Positions 20,135 through 29,013 of a stretch of 54,055 nucleotides of DNA are shown in pieces (within the stretch, counting starts at the first letter, position 1; every line of letters starts with the position of its first letter). The stretch covers positions 1 to 54,055 of the forward strand of contig JBMOJK010000007.1 in the NCBI GenBank assembly GCA_049315825.1. Direction: 5' to 3'. The notes below the pieces were generated by a model. The model was not told the origin of the DNA and ran no database searches. It was given only the letters and a program-made list of their open reading frames with translations. The translations under genes were made by a program, and so were the position numbers. This stretch comes from JBMOJK01 sp049315825. Lineage in GTDB: Bacteria > Patescibacteriota > Gracilibacteria > BD1-5 > UBA2023.

Positions 20135-21643
20135 CTACTGTAGCTTAGAATTGTCTACTTGTTTCAAGTTTACAATATCTATATCGAAAACTTCAAATTT
20201 TATCACAAAGTCACTTAAATCCCCTCTGCAATTAATTCGAATTGGTTTATTTGTTCTATTCGTGAGAGTTCGAATGAGAGGTGTAAGAATTTTTGATGAC
20301 ATCTCACTTTTGCTTTGAGTGTAGCTAGAAGTAGGAAGTTGTGAACTCTTTACCTCATTGTTCTTGCTCTTCAAGAGTCAATTTAGCAAGTCAATCGTTG
20401 TTTGTTGTGAAAAAATTTCTTTTGAAGTTGTGCCTTCTCAGTTGATATAGAGCTTTCTGCTAATAAAATCAATCAAAATACGATTTATTGATAATTCCTC
20501 ACAGTTATAGTCTTGGATGAGCTGCCTTCAGTTCTTGGATTCTAAGATATATCACTGCACTTTGCATACATCAGTTGAATAACCAATGGTTCTGTCCTGG
20601 TGTATCTCTACCTGAGTGCCAAAACTCTTGCCTCGTGGTGCAGAATTGATAAGTAGTTTCGCATTCGGATATTTTATTTCAAGCGATTCGAGTGCTTTAG
20701 TGAGATGACCTTTGACCATTCATCGCTTTCAATACCAAATAAATGATCCGCCATTCACTGATGAATACAGTGGTATAATTGTAAAATCTTCCTTGGATAG
20801 ATCTGTATTCTTGTGGAAATATTTGTATATATCCTCCAGAAAATCAGATTGACCGGTGATGTTTTCGAATGCATGGCATAGTTTTTTACCTTGAAGCAGA
20901 AAGCTTTCAACTGTGCTTGAGTGATTAAGGACTCATTCCATTTCACGAATGAATTCTATGGTTTGAAGTCTGAAGAGCTTTTCACATGATCAATAGTCGA
21001 TTCACTCACTCGCATTTGCATCAAGAAAATCTTCCTTAAATTCATCGAGATTGTCTTTTTGTAGGTGAAGATTTCCTTGCTGCTCAATGTACTTGCTATC
21101 TGATAGGTATCAACTGTAAACAAGACCGTATTCTAGCTTATTATCAAGATAATTACTTTCTGGCTCTAGGAATGTAAGTTTTCGCTCATTCTTAAATGAG
21201 AGCAGACTTACTTTATTTTCACCAGTTAGTACATGGAATGAGTTTTGCCCCTCGTTATTATTGAAGCGGAGAATTTCTTCGAATTTCTGTGCTGCCTGAA
21301 GCACTGTGGTCATTAATTGACTATCTTTCTTAATCTCAATTCACTGAATCTTGTCGGAAGTCATGTAGGTTAGTCCATAGGCGAGTACACCAGCAAATGT
21401 TCCTGAGAAACCAAGGGAAATTCAGCGTGACACCTCCGAAAGGGCATGTATCGTAATTCAGCACGTCTTGATTGCAGTAGAAAAATCTGTTTCGATTTGA
21501 GTTAGAAACTCGCCTGGCGAATCTAGTAGACTAAATAAATCATCTACTTTAAATCCGTTTTCATCAGGATTTAGTGTGTATATATTTCAAAGCATTACAG
21601 TTCCAACTGCCTTATTGAATTCAATACCAACATAGCAATACAT
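20135..21643 (-). CDS. Unknown protein paired with the NACHT gene; possible C-terminal winged helix
   Basis: This 502-aa protein reads about 14 TGA codons as Gly in one frame. Near the N-terminus, EVSRGISLGFSGTFAGVLAY (residues 70-89) resembles the Gly/Ser loop of GHMP kinases, but the other kinase motifs were not found, so this is a weak lead. The middle has mixed alpha/beta character. The last 90 residues (from about TTIDLLNGLLKSKNNEV, through KILTPLIRTL, to INCRGDLSDFVIKF) have the spacing of an OmpR-like winged helix. The gene is directly upstream of the NACHT gene (three-base gap), so both proteins likely act together as regulator, adaptor or substrate enzyme. ATG 21643 is used; a GAAGGA lies about 25 bases further upstream. 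Confidence 0.7.
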
Positions 21644-21943
21644 TGGTATCTTTTTTCGTAAAACCAAATTCCTTCAGTAGATTTTAGAGCTATGGTATGG
21701 ATTGAGTGGCAATGAAAAGGCTCAACGCACAACGATGTCATTTTGTAGAAAAAATTCTTGATACAGCTCGGAAAATCTTTCGATCGGTGTTCGATTTAGT
21801 CAAAAACACTCCATATGTGCTAAATTTAAATAAATGTATTACAGTTATTGTAACGAAGATTCTAAGAAGTTGTGATATTTCCGAATTTTTTCCTAACTTT
21901 TCCAACAGAATTGGAGATAGTGAATATAACTAATCACTACTAT
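21644..21943. other. Divergent intergenic region, AT-rich
   Basis: About 300 bases lie between the defence-like operon and the NUDIX gene, and should hold both promoters. One open frame on the plus strand, 21712-21933 (ATG to TAA, about 73 aa, basic, no UGA), is possible but has no Shine-Dalgarno sequence or recognisable motif, so I do not call it as a gene. Confidence 0.4.
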
Positions 21944-22699
21944 ATGAATAAAACAGGTCTAAGTATCGAGAAGCCTACTTCTGAGCAGTTGATTGCAGTA
22001 AATGAAAAAGGTGAATTGACTGCAGTGTTGGTCAATAGAACTCGTGCGCATCTTGAGGGTATTTTGCATGCGAGTGAACATATATGGGTTTATGGTTCCG
22101 ATGGACAAATACTTTTGCAAAAAAGAGCTCCAGAAAAAACATTTGGAGATATGTTGGATATTTCGGCAGCATGACATACTAATTGGATTTGAACACAAGA
22201 TGAATTGGTTTCTTGTCTAATGAATGAAACTACCAGAGATGCTATTCGCATTGAGTCTGCATTGCGTGAACTTCACGAGGAATTAAATATTTCTTCCAAT
22301 GAGAGTTTTGAGCGCATTGGGGAGTATCGAATTGCTAAGGCTCTTCAGAAAAATGGTGCCGTACACATGAATGCTGAACACGATGCCTTGTATATCATGA
22401 ATTATAATGCGCCATTCACCCAAATCCAATTCGATCCCAAAGAAGTCGCCGCTCTCCAGTCAGTCCACCTCTTCGATCTCGAATCTGACCTCGTGAAAGC
22501 ATCAGGCTATGAGTTCGATCTCGTAACACGCGATCCTCACTATTACCTCCCGATTTTCCGTGCTATTCGGACTCGACTAGGATTACCAAAAAACGAAGCC
22601 TTTGAAGACTTCGTTTCGCGAACGCCGATGGAGAAACCCGACTTTGAGCCCATCACCCTCCCTACCTCCTCAGCCAACTCTTCGGAAACAAATTCCTAA
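21944..22699 (+). CDS. NUDIX hydrolase
   Basis: The 251-aa product contains an extended Nudix box: a Gly encoded by TGA at 22172-22174 in ISAAGHTNW, then an insertion, and ESALRELHEELNI, the REx2EE core (about residues 104-118). The layout (QLIAVNEKGELTAV, GILHASEHIWVYGSDGQILLQKRAP) resembles the IPP isomerase/YfcD branch, which cleaves nucleoside diphosphate compounds or isomerises IPP; the exact substrate is unknown. It is transcribed away from the defence-like operon. Its 3' end overlaps the convergent methyltransferase gene by 38 bases. ATG 21944 is chosen as the start of the conserved region. Confidence 0.8.
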
Positions 22700-24029
22700 T
22701 CTTCCCACCTTCCACACTCGAAACCGACAAAGGTCGTCCATTGGCAAAGAGCTGCACGTAGCTATTTCTTCCTGCAAATTCTTCATAGTTTAATTCAAAA
22801 CCACCGAGGTATCTATCGAGAGACTCGATATCAAGATCGAGTCGAGGAAGGGAAGTGAGTTCAAAGTTGGCCCCAAGAAAGTGACCTGGTACAAACGAGC
22901 CATCTTCGATACGACCGATGCGCATACCGAAACGGATGCAGTAGAGAGCGTCGAAAATATCGTCAATCTCTGCGGGGCTTGTGACGAGCAGAACATCGTT
23001 CTTGTAGCGGTAGAATCGAGCGAGTGAATTTTGAATAATGGCGGTTGCCCCCATGGATTCGAGAGTGGTGCGAACCATGATTTCATCGCGTCCAAGAAGC
23101 CGCTCGAGGGCATCGTTGCTCTGGAGGGTTGGACGTGAGTTTTCGGTATTGGTTGAGCGGATTTTGCGGATCTTGGCAACGAAAAATCCACCTGCCGTCT
23201 CAATATGTGGCCAGAATCGCTTGGCGAAGACTACTTCGATCGCATCGCCGAACTTCTCTTTAGCAGCGTCAATAACGCCTTCGTTCTCAAATTTGTTGAG
23301 TGTACAGGTCGAATACAGAAGTTCTCCATCAGGTCGGAGCGCATCTATCCCGGCTTCGAGGAGCTTGGCTTGGAGGCGGGCGATGGTTTTGACGTTCTTG
23401 ATATTCCAGTATTTGAGGCTTTCTTCGGCTTTGAAACCGATCCCTTCTCCGGAGCATGGGGCGTCGAGTAGGACGCGGTCGAAGGCTTCGGGGAATGATC
23501 GAAACTGGACCCCGTTGTAGTTGGTGACAGCAATATTACACGACCCCATGCGTTCGATGTTGTCGATGAGCGCATTTATGCGATCCTTGGCGAATTCGTT
23601 GGCGACGATGAATGCGTTCGGGTAGTGCTCAGAAAGCTGTGTTGTCTTCCCTCCAGGGCTTGCGGCCATCTCGAGGATACGATAGGGTTCTGGGTGAGTT
23701 TTACCTTCAGCAAGATGCCACACGCTCATAGAGGCAGAAAGCTCTTGGATATAGAAATCACCTCGAAGATGTTCGAGGGTGGAACCGAGCGCACGAGATG
23801 TATTATCCCGGTCTACGTGCCACACTCGACCATTATCCGTCGCACCGAAATGCCAGCCTTGGGATTCGAGTCCAGCTCGAAACTCTTCCGATGTAACATG
23901 GTTTTCATTGATACGGAGGGTTTTTTTGAGAGGGCGCAAAAGGGAACTCTGGAATTTTGAAAATTCCTCCGGCTTATCTGCGAAAAATTCACTCTGAAAG
24001 TAATCAAGAAAACTCTTTGAAATCGACAT
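22662..24029 (-). CDS. rRNA m5C methyltransferase (RsmB/RsmF/NOL1-NOP2-Sun family)
   Basis: The 455-aa product is a class I SAM enzyme that methylates cytosine in rRNA. Motif I is ILEMAASPGGKTTQLSE, motif IV is LLDAPCSGEGIG with the PC cysteine, and motif VI is LLYSTCTLNKFENEGV with the TC cysteine that attacks the base. The C-terminal 130 residues match the RsmF-type RNA-binding extension (LARFYRYKNDVLLV, SFVPGHFLGANF). No UGA-Gly codons. Convergent with the NUDIX gene and divergent from terC. The precise rRNA site cannot be told from sequence alone. Confidence 0.9.
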   Translation of the reverse strand: MSISKSFLDYFQSEFFADKPEEFSKFQSSLLRPLKKTLRINENHVTSEEFRAGLESQGWHFGATDNGRVWHVDRDNTSRALGSTLEHLRGDFYIQELSASMSVWHLAEGKTHPEPYRILEMAASPGGKTTQLSEHYPNAFIVANEFAKDRINALIDNIERMGSCNIAVTNYNGVQFRSFPEAFDRVLLDAPCSGEGIGFKAEESLKYWNIKNVKTIARLQAKLLEAGIDALRPDGELLYSTCTLNKFENEGVIDAAKEKFGDAIEVVFAKRFWPHIETAGGFFVAKIRKIRSTNTENSRPTLQSNDALERLLGRDEIMVRTTLESMGATAIIQNSLARFYRYKNDVLLVTSPAEIDDIFDALYCIRFGMRIGRIEDGSFVPGHFLGANFELTSLPRLDLDIESLDRYLGGFELNYEEFAGRNSYVQLFANGRPLSVSSVEGGKIRNLFPKSWLRR

Positions 24030-24081
24030 CTGGTGTTTTTGAAAAACGCACTATACTCAAATTTGTTCATTTGAAAAACCT

Positions 24082-24717
24082 ATGCAAGAACTCGTACAAC
24101 TCCTCTCATCAGAATTCGCAGAACTCCTCACTCCAGTTGGGATATTTGCCCTTATTAACATCATATTTATCGATGTGATCATGAGTGGTGACAATGCACT
24201 ACTGATTGGAATGGCGACAAAAAACCTTCCTCCAAAGGACCGAAAGAAAGCGATCTTCTGGGGGGTGATCTTAGCGACTATTTTGCGTGTTATTTTCGCT
24301 GTATTTGCGGTCTATCTCCTTGGTATCATCGGAGTGCGACTCGCAGGTGGACTTCTACTTATGTATGTAGTGTATAAGCTCTTCCGAGAAATCCGTCATG
24401 AGATAGCACCGAAGGCTGAAAAGGAATCAATTCCTACCACACTCAAGGCTGCAATCACGAGTATCATCATCGCTGACGTTTCAATGAGTTTGGATAATGT
24501 TCTCGCCGTTGCAGGTGCTTCACACGGGAATATTGTCGCACTCGGAATTGGGCTCGTTATTTCAATCATTCTCATGGCTGTTGCATCCAACTTCATGGCG
24601 GTTGCGCTTCAGAAATATCCAAAGATCCAGTGGATCGGACTCATCGTTCTGCTCTACGTAGCGGGACATATGGTGTACAGCGGTGGAGTGGAGGTATTCC
24701 AGTTTGCAGCAAAATAA
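24082..24717 (+). CDS. TerC family membrane protein (YjbE-like)
   Basis: The 211-aa product has seven hydrophobic segments and the paired TerC motifs, IDVIMSGDNALLIG (about residues 29-42) and ADVSMSLDNVLAVAG (about 130-144). TerC proteins export metal ions, especially Mn2+ near the Sec machinery, and some members confer tellurite resistance. The gene is preceded by a short leader without Shine-Dalgarno. The stop codon is the first part of a palindromic terminator shared with smpB. Confidence 0.88.
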   Translation: MQELVQLLSSEFAELLTPVGIFALINIIFIDVIMSGDNALLIGMATKNLPPKDRKKAIFWGVILATILRVIFAVFAVYLLGIIGVRLAGGLLLMYVVYKLFREIRHEIAPKAEKESIPTTLKAAITSIIIADVSMSLDNVLAVAGASHGNIVALGIGLVISIILMAVASNFMAVALQKYPKIQWIGLIVLLYVAGHMVYSGGVEVFQFAAK

Positions 24718-24739
24718 ATCCGACTCTAGAGTCGGATTT
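24716..24739. terminator. Palindromic terminator shared by terC and smpB
   Basis: A perfect 24-base palindrome, AAATCCGACTC/GAGTCGGATTT around TA. It overlaps the terC stop (24715-24717) and the smpB stop (24726-24728). Confidence 0.85.
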
Positions 24740-25187
24740 GCATCGCCTTACGGGCTTCTTTGTCGAGGGTGCGTTTGCGAAGTACGTCGCGCTTGTCATA
24801 GTCAGCTCGACCTCGAGCGAGTGAGACAGAGATCTTGATAAGTGAGCCCTTGAGATAGACTTCCGTCGGGATGAGGGTGAGTCATTTTTCCTTTACTTTG
24901 CCGGCGAGATAATCGATGTCTTTCTTTTTGAGGAAGAGTGACCGCTCGCGAGTAGGGTCGGTTGCGAGGTAGGATGTACCAGACTTATACGGTGTGATAT
25001 GCATCCCAAGGATGATCGGGCGACCGGAGTGCAGGCTCACGTGTGCACCACGAAGATTGACTGATCCAGAACGAATGCTCTTCACTTCAGCCCCCGTGAG
25101 TTTGATCCCGGCTTCGTACCCAGAAAGCACCTCATAGTCAAAGAGGGCTTTTTTATTTTTGGAAATCGAGATGGTCTGAGTGGACAT
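24726..25187 (-). CDS. smpB: SsrA-binding protein SmpB
   Basis: The 153-aa product binds tmRNA and carries it to stalled ribosomes. Typical motifs are FDYEVLSGYEAGIKLTGAEVKSIR split over the beta-barrel (residues 15-38), SVNLRGAHV, and the C-terminal LARGRADYDKRD, followed by the basic tail that mimics the tRNA anticodon stem. The TGA at 24882-24884 (KEK-G-LTLIPTEVYLKG) is read as the conserved Gly; with the standard code a third of the protein would be lost. Ends in TAG. Confidence 0.95.
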
Positions 25188-25227
25188 GGGGCATACTCTA
25201 TGAAAAAGTCGACGAGATGCAATGGCT

Positions 25228-25253
25228 AAAAAATAGCGACGAATCGCTATTTT
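25228..25253 (-). terminator. Terminator at the end of uppS
   Basis: AAAATAGCGA/TCGCTATTTT, a perfect 10-bp stem with a four-base loop. The uppS TAG stop (25247-25249) lies inside the stem. Confidence 0.75.
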
Positions 25254-25921
25254 CCAAAGTTTCTCTTAGCGTTTTTGAGGGATCAAAGTGCCCGATAGAA
25301 TTCGGCCTCGCTAAAATCTGGCCAGAGCGTTTGTGTGAAATAGTATTCGGAGTATTCAGCCTGATAGAGGAAATATCCCGAGTGACGACTGTCACCCCCC
25401 GTACGGACGATGAGGTCTGGAGCAGGGAAGCGGCCAGAGTCCATGTATCTCAGAAATGATTTTTCATCAAGGGTTTCTGGATCAACACCTTCGATGATTG
25501 CACGTTTTGTGGCGCGTACGATCTCATCCTGACCTCCGTATCCGATCGCGAGGATGCATGTATGTTTGCAGCAATCCTTAGTAGCTTCTCGTGCAGCATC
25601 GAGTGCCTCGTTGACATCATCCGGAAGTAGATGAAGATTCCCAATGGTTTCAAAGCGAACACTTTGGGCAACCATTTTAGGAGTGAGTCGAACGATTTCT
25701 TTCTTGAGGAGGTTGTAGATGTGGCTGAGTTCGTCAGCAGAGCGTTCCTCGATGTTCTTCTTGGCAAGTGCCCAAAAACTGATGTACTCAATCCCTTCCT
25801 TGACACAGAGTTCAAGAGTTTGATCAAGGACATTCACTCATTCGGAGTGGCCGTATTTCTTGAGAATATTTCGAGCAGTCGCCCAACGGCGATTACCATC
25901 CATTATGAATCCTAGGTGCAT
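25247..25921 (-). CDS. uppS: Isoprenyl (undecaprenyl) diphosphate synthase
   Basis: The 224-aa product makes the C55 lipid carrier used for peptidoglycan. Catalytic Asp8 is in GFIMDGNRRWA, followed by KKYGHSEG with the conserved HxxG whose Gly is TGA (25838-25840). Further motifs are ISFWALAKKNIEER, IGYGGQDEI, and DLIVRTGGDSRHSGYFLYQAEYSE in the substrate-binding part (split for length). The usual 'R-x-S-x-F' is GGDSRHSGYFL. A second TGA at 25283-25285 adds a C-terminal extension GSLKNAKRNFGK. It begins one base after ruvX ends, in a translation-related operon. Confidence 0.93.
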
Positions 25922-25922
25922 G

Positions 25923-26312
25923 TTATTTTCGAGCGTCGAGATAACTTTGTAGAAGAATACTGGCTGCTATATCATCGAGTCAACCGTGTGAATCCATCCC
26001 AGCTTCATCGAGTGAGAGTCGGGCTTCACTGGTTGTGAGTCGTTCGTCCCAGAGATGTACTTCGCAGTCCGGAAAGAGGGAAGTAATCTCGCGGGCGAAT
26101 TTCTCTTGGATGCGAGATTGTGGAGAATTTCTTCCATCGAGGTGCTTTGCGAGTCCAATCACGATGGCATCTATCCCTTTTGCGGGGATGATCTTCCGTA
26201 AATATTCCGTGAGTTCTCGGGTAGGAACTGTAGAGAGGGGGAGTGCGACCCCTGCGATTTCTTGTGCTAGGCCACACTTGCTCACTCCGTGATCGATAGC
26301 TAAGACGCTCAT
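25923..26312 (-). CDS. ruvX: Holliday junction resolvase-like RuvX/YqgF
   Basis: The 129-aa product has an RNase H fold; family members act in 16S rRNA 5'-end processing or junction cleavage. Motifs are MSVLAIDHGVSKCGLA (catalytic Asp7), IDAIVIGLAK, VHLWDERLTTSEA and the end SHGGLDDIAASILLQ, where Asp residues complete the site. The TGA at 25980-25982 is the Gly before LDDIAA. It overlaps the rplI 3' end by 13 bases and abuts uppS, so rplI-ruvX-uppS are cotranscribed. Confidence 0.9.
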
Positions 26313-26770
26313 ACTGTGACTTCGATAGTCATGCGTACATAGGTGTCCTCACCGAGGTGGATCTTGACGTCAGTCTTTCCTGTAGACTTGATGTGATGAC
26401 CATCTGGAAGTGCGATATTGCGTTTCTCAAGCTCTACACCGAATTCTTTCTTGATGCGATCGATCACTTCGTGCTCACCGATCCCACCGAAGACCTTGTC
26501 TCCGCTTCCGCGAAGCACAAAGGCTAAGGTCTTTCCATGGAGTTGCTCGGCAATCTTGTGTCGCTGTTCGATGTTGTGACGGCGATTGTCTTGTTGTTTC
26601 TTTTGACGTTCTTTTTCGTCTTGGATGAATTGATCACTCACTTCGATCGCGAATTTCTTCGGGATGAGGAAATTGCGAGCCTGTGATCGACTTACTGAGA
26701 CGATTTCTCCTTCCTTTCCAATACCCGCGAGGCGAGTAAGGAGTTTGACGGCGACTTTATCATTCGACAT
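26300..26770 (-). CDS. rplI: 50S ribosomal protein bL9
   Basis: The 156-aa product starts MSNDKVAVKLLTRLAGIGKEG and shows the bL9 signature, VSVSRSQARNFLIPKKFA, followed by the long connecting helix (EKERQKKQQDNRRHN) and the C-terminal domain (VFGGIGEHEVIDRIKKEFG). The frame passes TGA at 26309-26311, adding GAS before TAG. With UGA as stop it would end in an ATGA overlap with ruvX. The three extra residues therefore look like a by-product of the recoding. Confidence 0.93.
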
Positions 26771-26810
26771 GAGAGGAGGGATTATGTAGATATGACGCAG
26801 TATTTGAAAA

Positions 26811-27905
26811 CTATTCTGCAGCTTCTGTTGCAGGTGCTTCAGCAACTGCTGGAGTTTCGATGGTTTCGAGGATGATTTTGTAACCAAGAAGCTCAGATGC
26901 AAGATTGATGTTTACACCACCCTTTCCGAGTACCTTTGGCTTTTCTTCTGAGGTAACTACTGCAGTGATCACACGAGACTCTTCGTTGACTGTTACGCTT
27001 ACGACTTCACCTGGAACGAGAGAAGCCTTCGCGAGGTCTCGCATATCTGGTGTATAGTTGATGATATCAACCTTTTCTCCGAAGAGTTCGTCAACGACCG
27101 CCTTAACACGGATGCCCTTTGGCCCGATGAGCGAACCTGCCGGGTCAACTTCGTCGTATTCTGTAGCGACGATGAGCTTCGTCTTCACACCTGGGATACG
27201 AGTGAGAGATACGATCTCGACTGTACCGTCTTCGAGCTCTGGGACATTCATCTCGAAAAGCTTTGCGACGATTTCCTTGTCCTTACGAGTAAGAGTAACG
27301 CGTGGACCAGTAAGAGTATCTTCTTCTACCTTTCCAACATAGAGGTACATGCGCTGCCCTGGAGCGTAGTGATCCTTTGAAACCTGTTCGGATTTTGGGA
27401 GGATAACCTGGTTTCCGTTGTAGTCGAATACGACACGGTTCTTTTCAACGAGTTCTACTCGGAGATTTACGAGTTCACCTTCCTTATCCTTGAAGAGATT
27501 GAAAATCTTCTCCTTTTCTGTTTCTTGGATTTTCTGAACGATGACCTGGCGTGCTGCCTGGGAGGCGATTCGTCCGAATCCTTCACTGCTCATCACCTCT
27601 TCTGTTACATCGATCTCGAGAGTGTCTCCAATAGAGAATCCCTCAGCGTCTTCACCGAGATCAGCAAGTGACATCTGTGTCTCTGGGTCTTCAACCACCT
27701 CAACGATTGTCTTTTCAAGAGTGATTTCCATAGTTCCAGCTTCTACGTCGAACTTCACGTTCACGTTAGAATCCTTGCTTCCGAAGTCTTTCTTGTAGGC
27801 AGTCTTGATGGCTGCTTCAATAATCTCGAGGAGCTTTTCTCGTGGGATTTTCTTCTCTGTAGCGATCTGATTGATCGCAGCTTCGATTTTCTTAAGGTCG
27901 ATCAT
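26811..27905 (-). CDS. nusA: Transcription termination/antitermination factor NusA
   Basis: The 364-aa product has the NusA N-terminal domain (MIDLKKIEAAINQIATEKKIP..., residues 1-130), an S1 domain (about 135-205, LVNLRVELVEKNRVVFDYNG), and two KH domains (PAGSLIGPKGIRVKAVVDELFG and KPKVLGKGGVNINLASELLG, each cited in part). It binds RNA polymerase and nascent RNA. The Ala/Glu-rich tail (TPAVAEAPATEAAE) is short and there are no C-terminal acidic repeats. No UGA-Gly codons. ATG 27905 fits the family N-terminus; an upstream extension is not conserved in type. Confidence 0.93.
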   Translation of the reverse strand: MIDLKKIEAAINQIATEKKIPREKLLEIIEAAIKTAYKKDFGSKDSNVNVKFDVEAGTMEITLEKTIVEVVEDPETQMSLADLGEDAEGFSIGDTLEIDVTEEVMSSEGFGRIASQAARQVIVQKIQETEKEKIFNLFKDKEGELVNLRVELVEKNRVVFDYNGNQVILPKSEQVSKDHYAPGQRMYLYVGKVEEDTLTGPRVTLTRKDKEIVAKLFEMNVPELEDGTVEIVSLTRIPGVKTKLIVATEYDEVDPAGSLIGPKGIRVKAVVDELFGEKVDIINYTPDMRDLAKASLVPGEVVSVTVNEESRVITAVVTSEEKPKVLGKGGVNINLASELLGYKIILETIETPAVAEAPATEAAE

Positions 27906-28091
27906 AGGGGAAAAAGTAACAAAAAAGAATTTGTGCTGGCCAAATTCTCGTAACGCAAATGAGTATATGGAGGGATGCGGAAATCTCAAGGGAAAATCAT
28001 CGCAATTTTATCGGGCGAGAATGTATTGTTACTCGGAAAATTTCATGCATGTCAATCTCATTTTTCGCCCGTAGAAAACGACTGTGATAGC

Positions 28092-29012
28092 ATGAAATAC
28101 ATGAACACAACAAAAACCAAAATTATCACGAGCGTATTATTGCTTATTACAACAGGATTTCAGTCGCTCATAACCCCTGTACAGGCAGCGACACAAGAGT
28201 CAGCATATACTGAGGTACAACTTGTAGCTACGGCGTATTACTCACCACTTCCAAACCAGTCATTTTACCTGCGAGGGAGCTATGAGGGCGACCTTCGTCT
28301 CAATGGAAATGGGACAAATGGTGCGAGCGGGAAAGAAGTCTTTATCGGTATGATTGCAGCTCCAAAGACCTATGGATTTGGAACGAAGATCTGGATCGAA
28401 GGACTCGGGGTGGGCTCAGTAGAAGATCGAGGTGGGGCAATCGTCCCAGCTGGACAGCGTGGATATGTGCACGATCGTGTGGATATATGGATGGGGTCTG
28501 GTGAGGCCGGCCTTCGCCGCGCACTGAAGTGGGGTAAACGAACAGTCCGTGCTCGAGTATACGAAGATGATGCGCCTGCAGTCGTAGCATTTGATTTTTC
28601 GGGCATCAAGATCGATAGTGCAATTCCTTCGGCATCAAAGACACAGCCAACAGTAGCTCCAATACAGAAAGAAGAAAAGGATGAGCTTGATATCAAACTC
28701 GCAGCATTTGCAGCCGAGGAAGCAAAAGTACGCCAGAAATTTGAAGCCGTAGATATGCCAAAAGTAGGGGAGTCTTCGAAAGATATCCGACTTCTCCAAG
28801 AGGTATTGATCGGACTAGGGTACTTTGATCGACCATCTACCGGAATCTTCGGAGAATATACAGTCAATGCAATCGCAAAATTTCAGATGGATCATAAACT
28901 CGTCAAAGACGAAAAAGATCCAAATGCTGGGAAATTTGGAAAAATTACGCGAGAAAAGCTCGTCTATGAAACACTCTTTGCAGGGATTGATCTTGAGCAA
29001 ATCGAGAAATAA
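28092..29012 (+). CDS. Secreted 3D-domain and peptidoglycan-binding protein
   Basis: The 306-aa product has a signal peptide (TKIITSVLLLITTGFQSLI, then PVQA-A cleavage near residue 34). Residues about 45-165 form a double-psi beta-barrel of the 3D type: VATAYYSPLPNQS, then GFGTKIWIEGLG, VEDRGGA and DRVDIWMGSG, the three conserved Asp residues of the family, as in MltA/YabE-like wall lytic enzymes. Residues about 220-300 contain a PG_binding_1 domain (SKDIRLLQEVLIGLGYFD, YTVNAIAKFQ). It likely binds or cleaves peptidoglycan outside the cell. Convergent with the EAL gene, which ends two bases later. Confidence 0.85.
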   Translation: MKYMNTTKTKIITSVLLLITTGFQSLITPVQAATQESAYTEVQLVATAYYSPLPNQSFYLRGSYEGDLRLNGNGTNGASGKEVFIGMIAAPKTYGFGTKIWIEGLGVGSVEDRGGAIVPAGQRGYVHDRVDIWMGSGEAGLRRALKWGKRTVRARVYEDDAPAVVAFDFSGIKIDSAIPSASKTQPTVAPIQKEEKDELDIKLAAFAAEEAKVRQKFEAVDMPKVGESSKDIRLLQEVLIGLGYFDRPSTGIFGEYTVNAIAKFQMDHKLVKDEKDPNAGKFGKITREKLVYETLFAGIDLEQIEK

Positions 29013-29013
29013 G

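Noticed and set aside
15833..21643. Region looks like a field of pseudogene fragments when read with the standard code
   Set aside because: All breaks are TGA, never TAA or TAG, over 4.3 and 1.5 kb in single frames, and NACHT motifs line up across the breaks.
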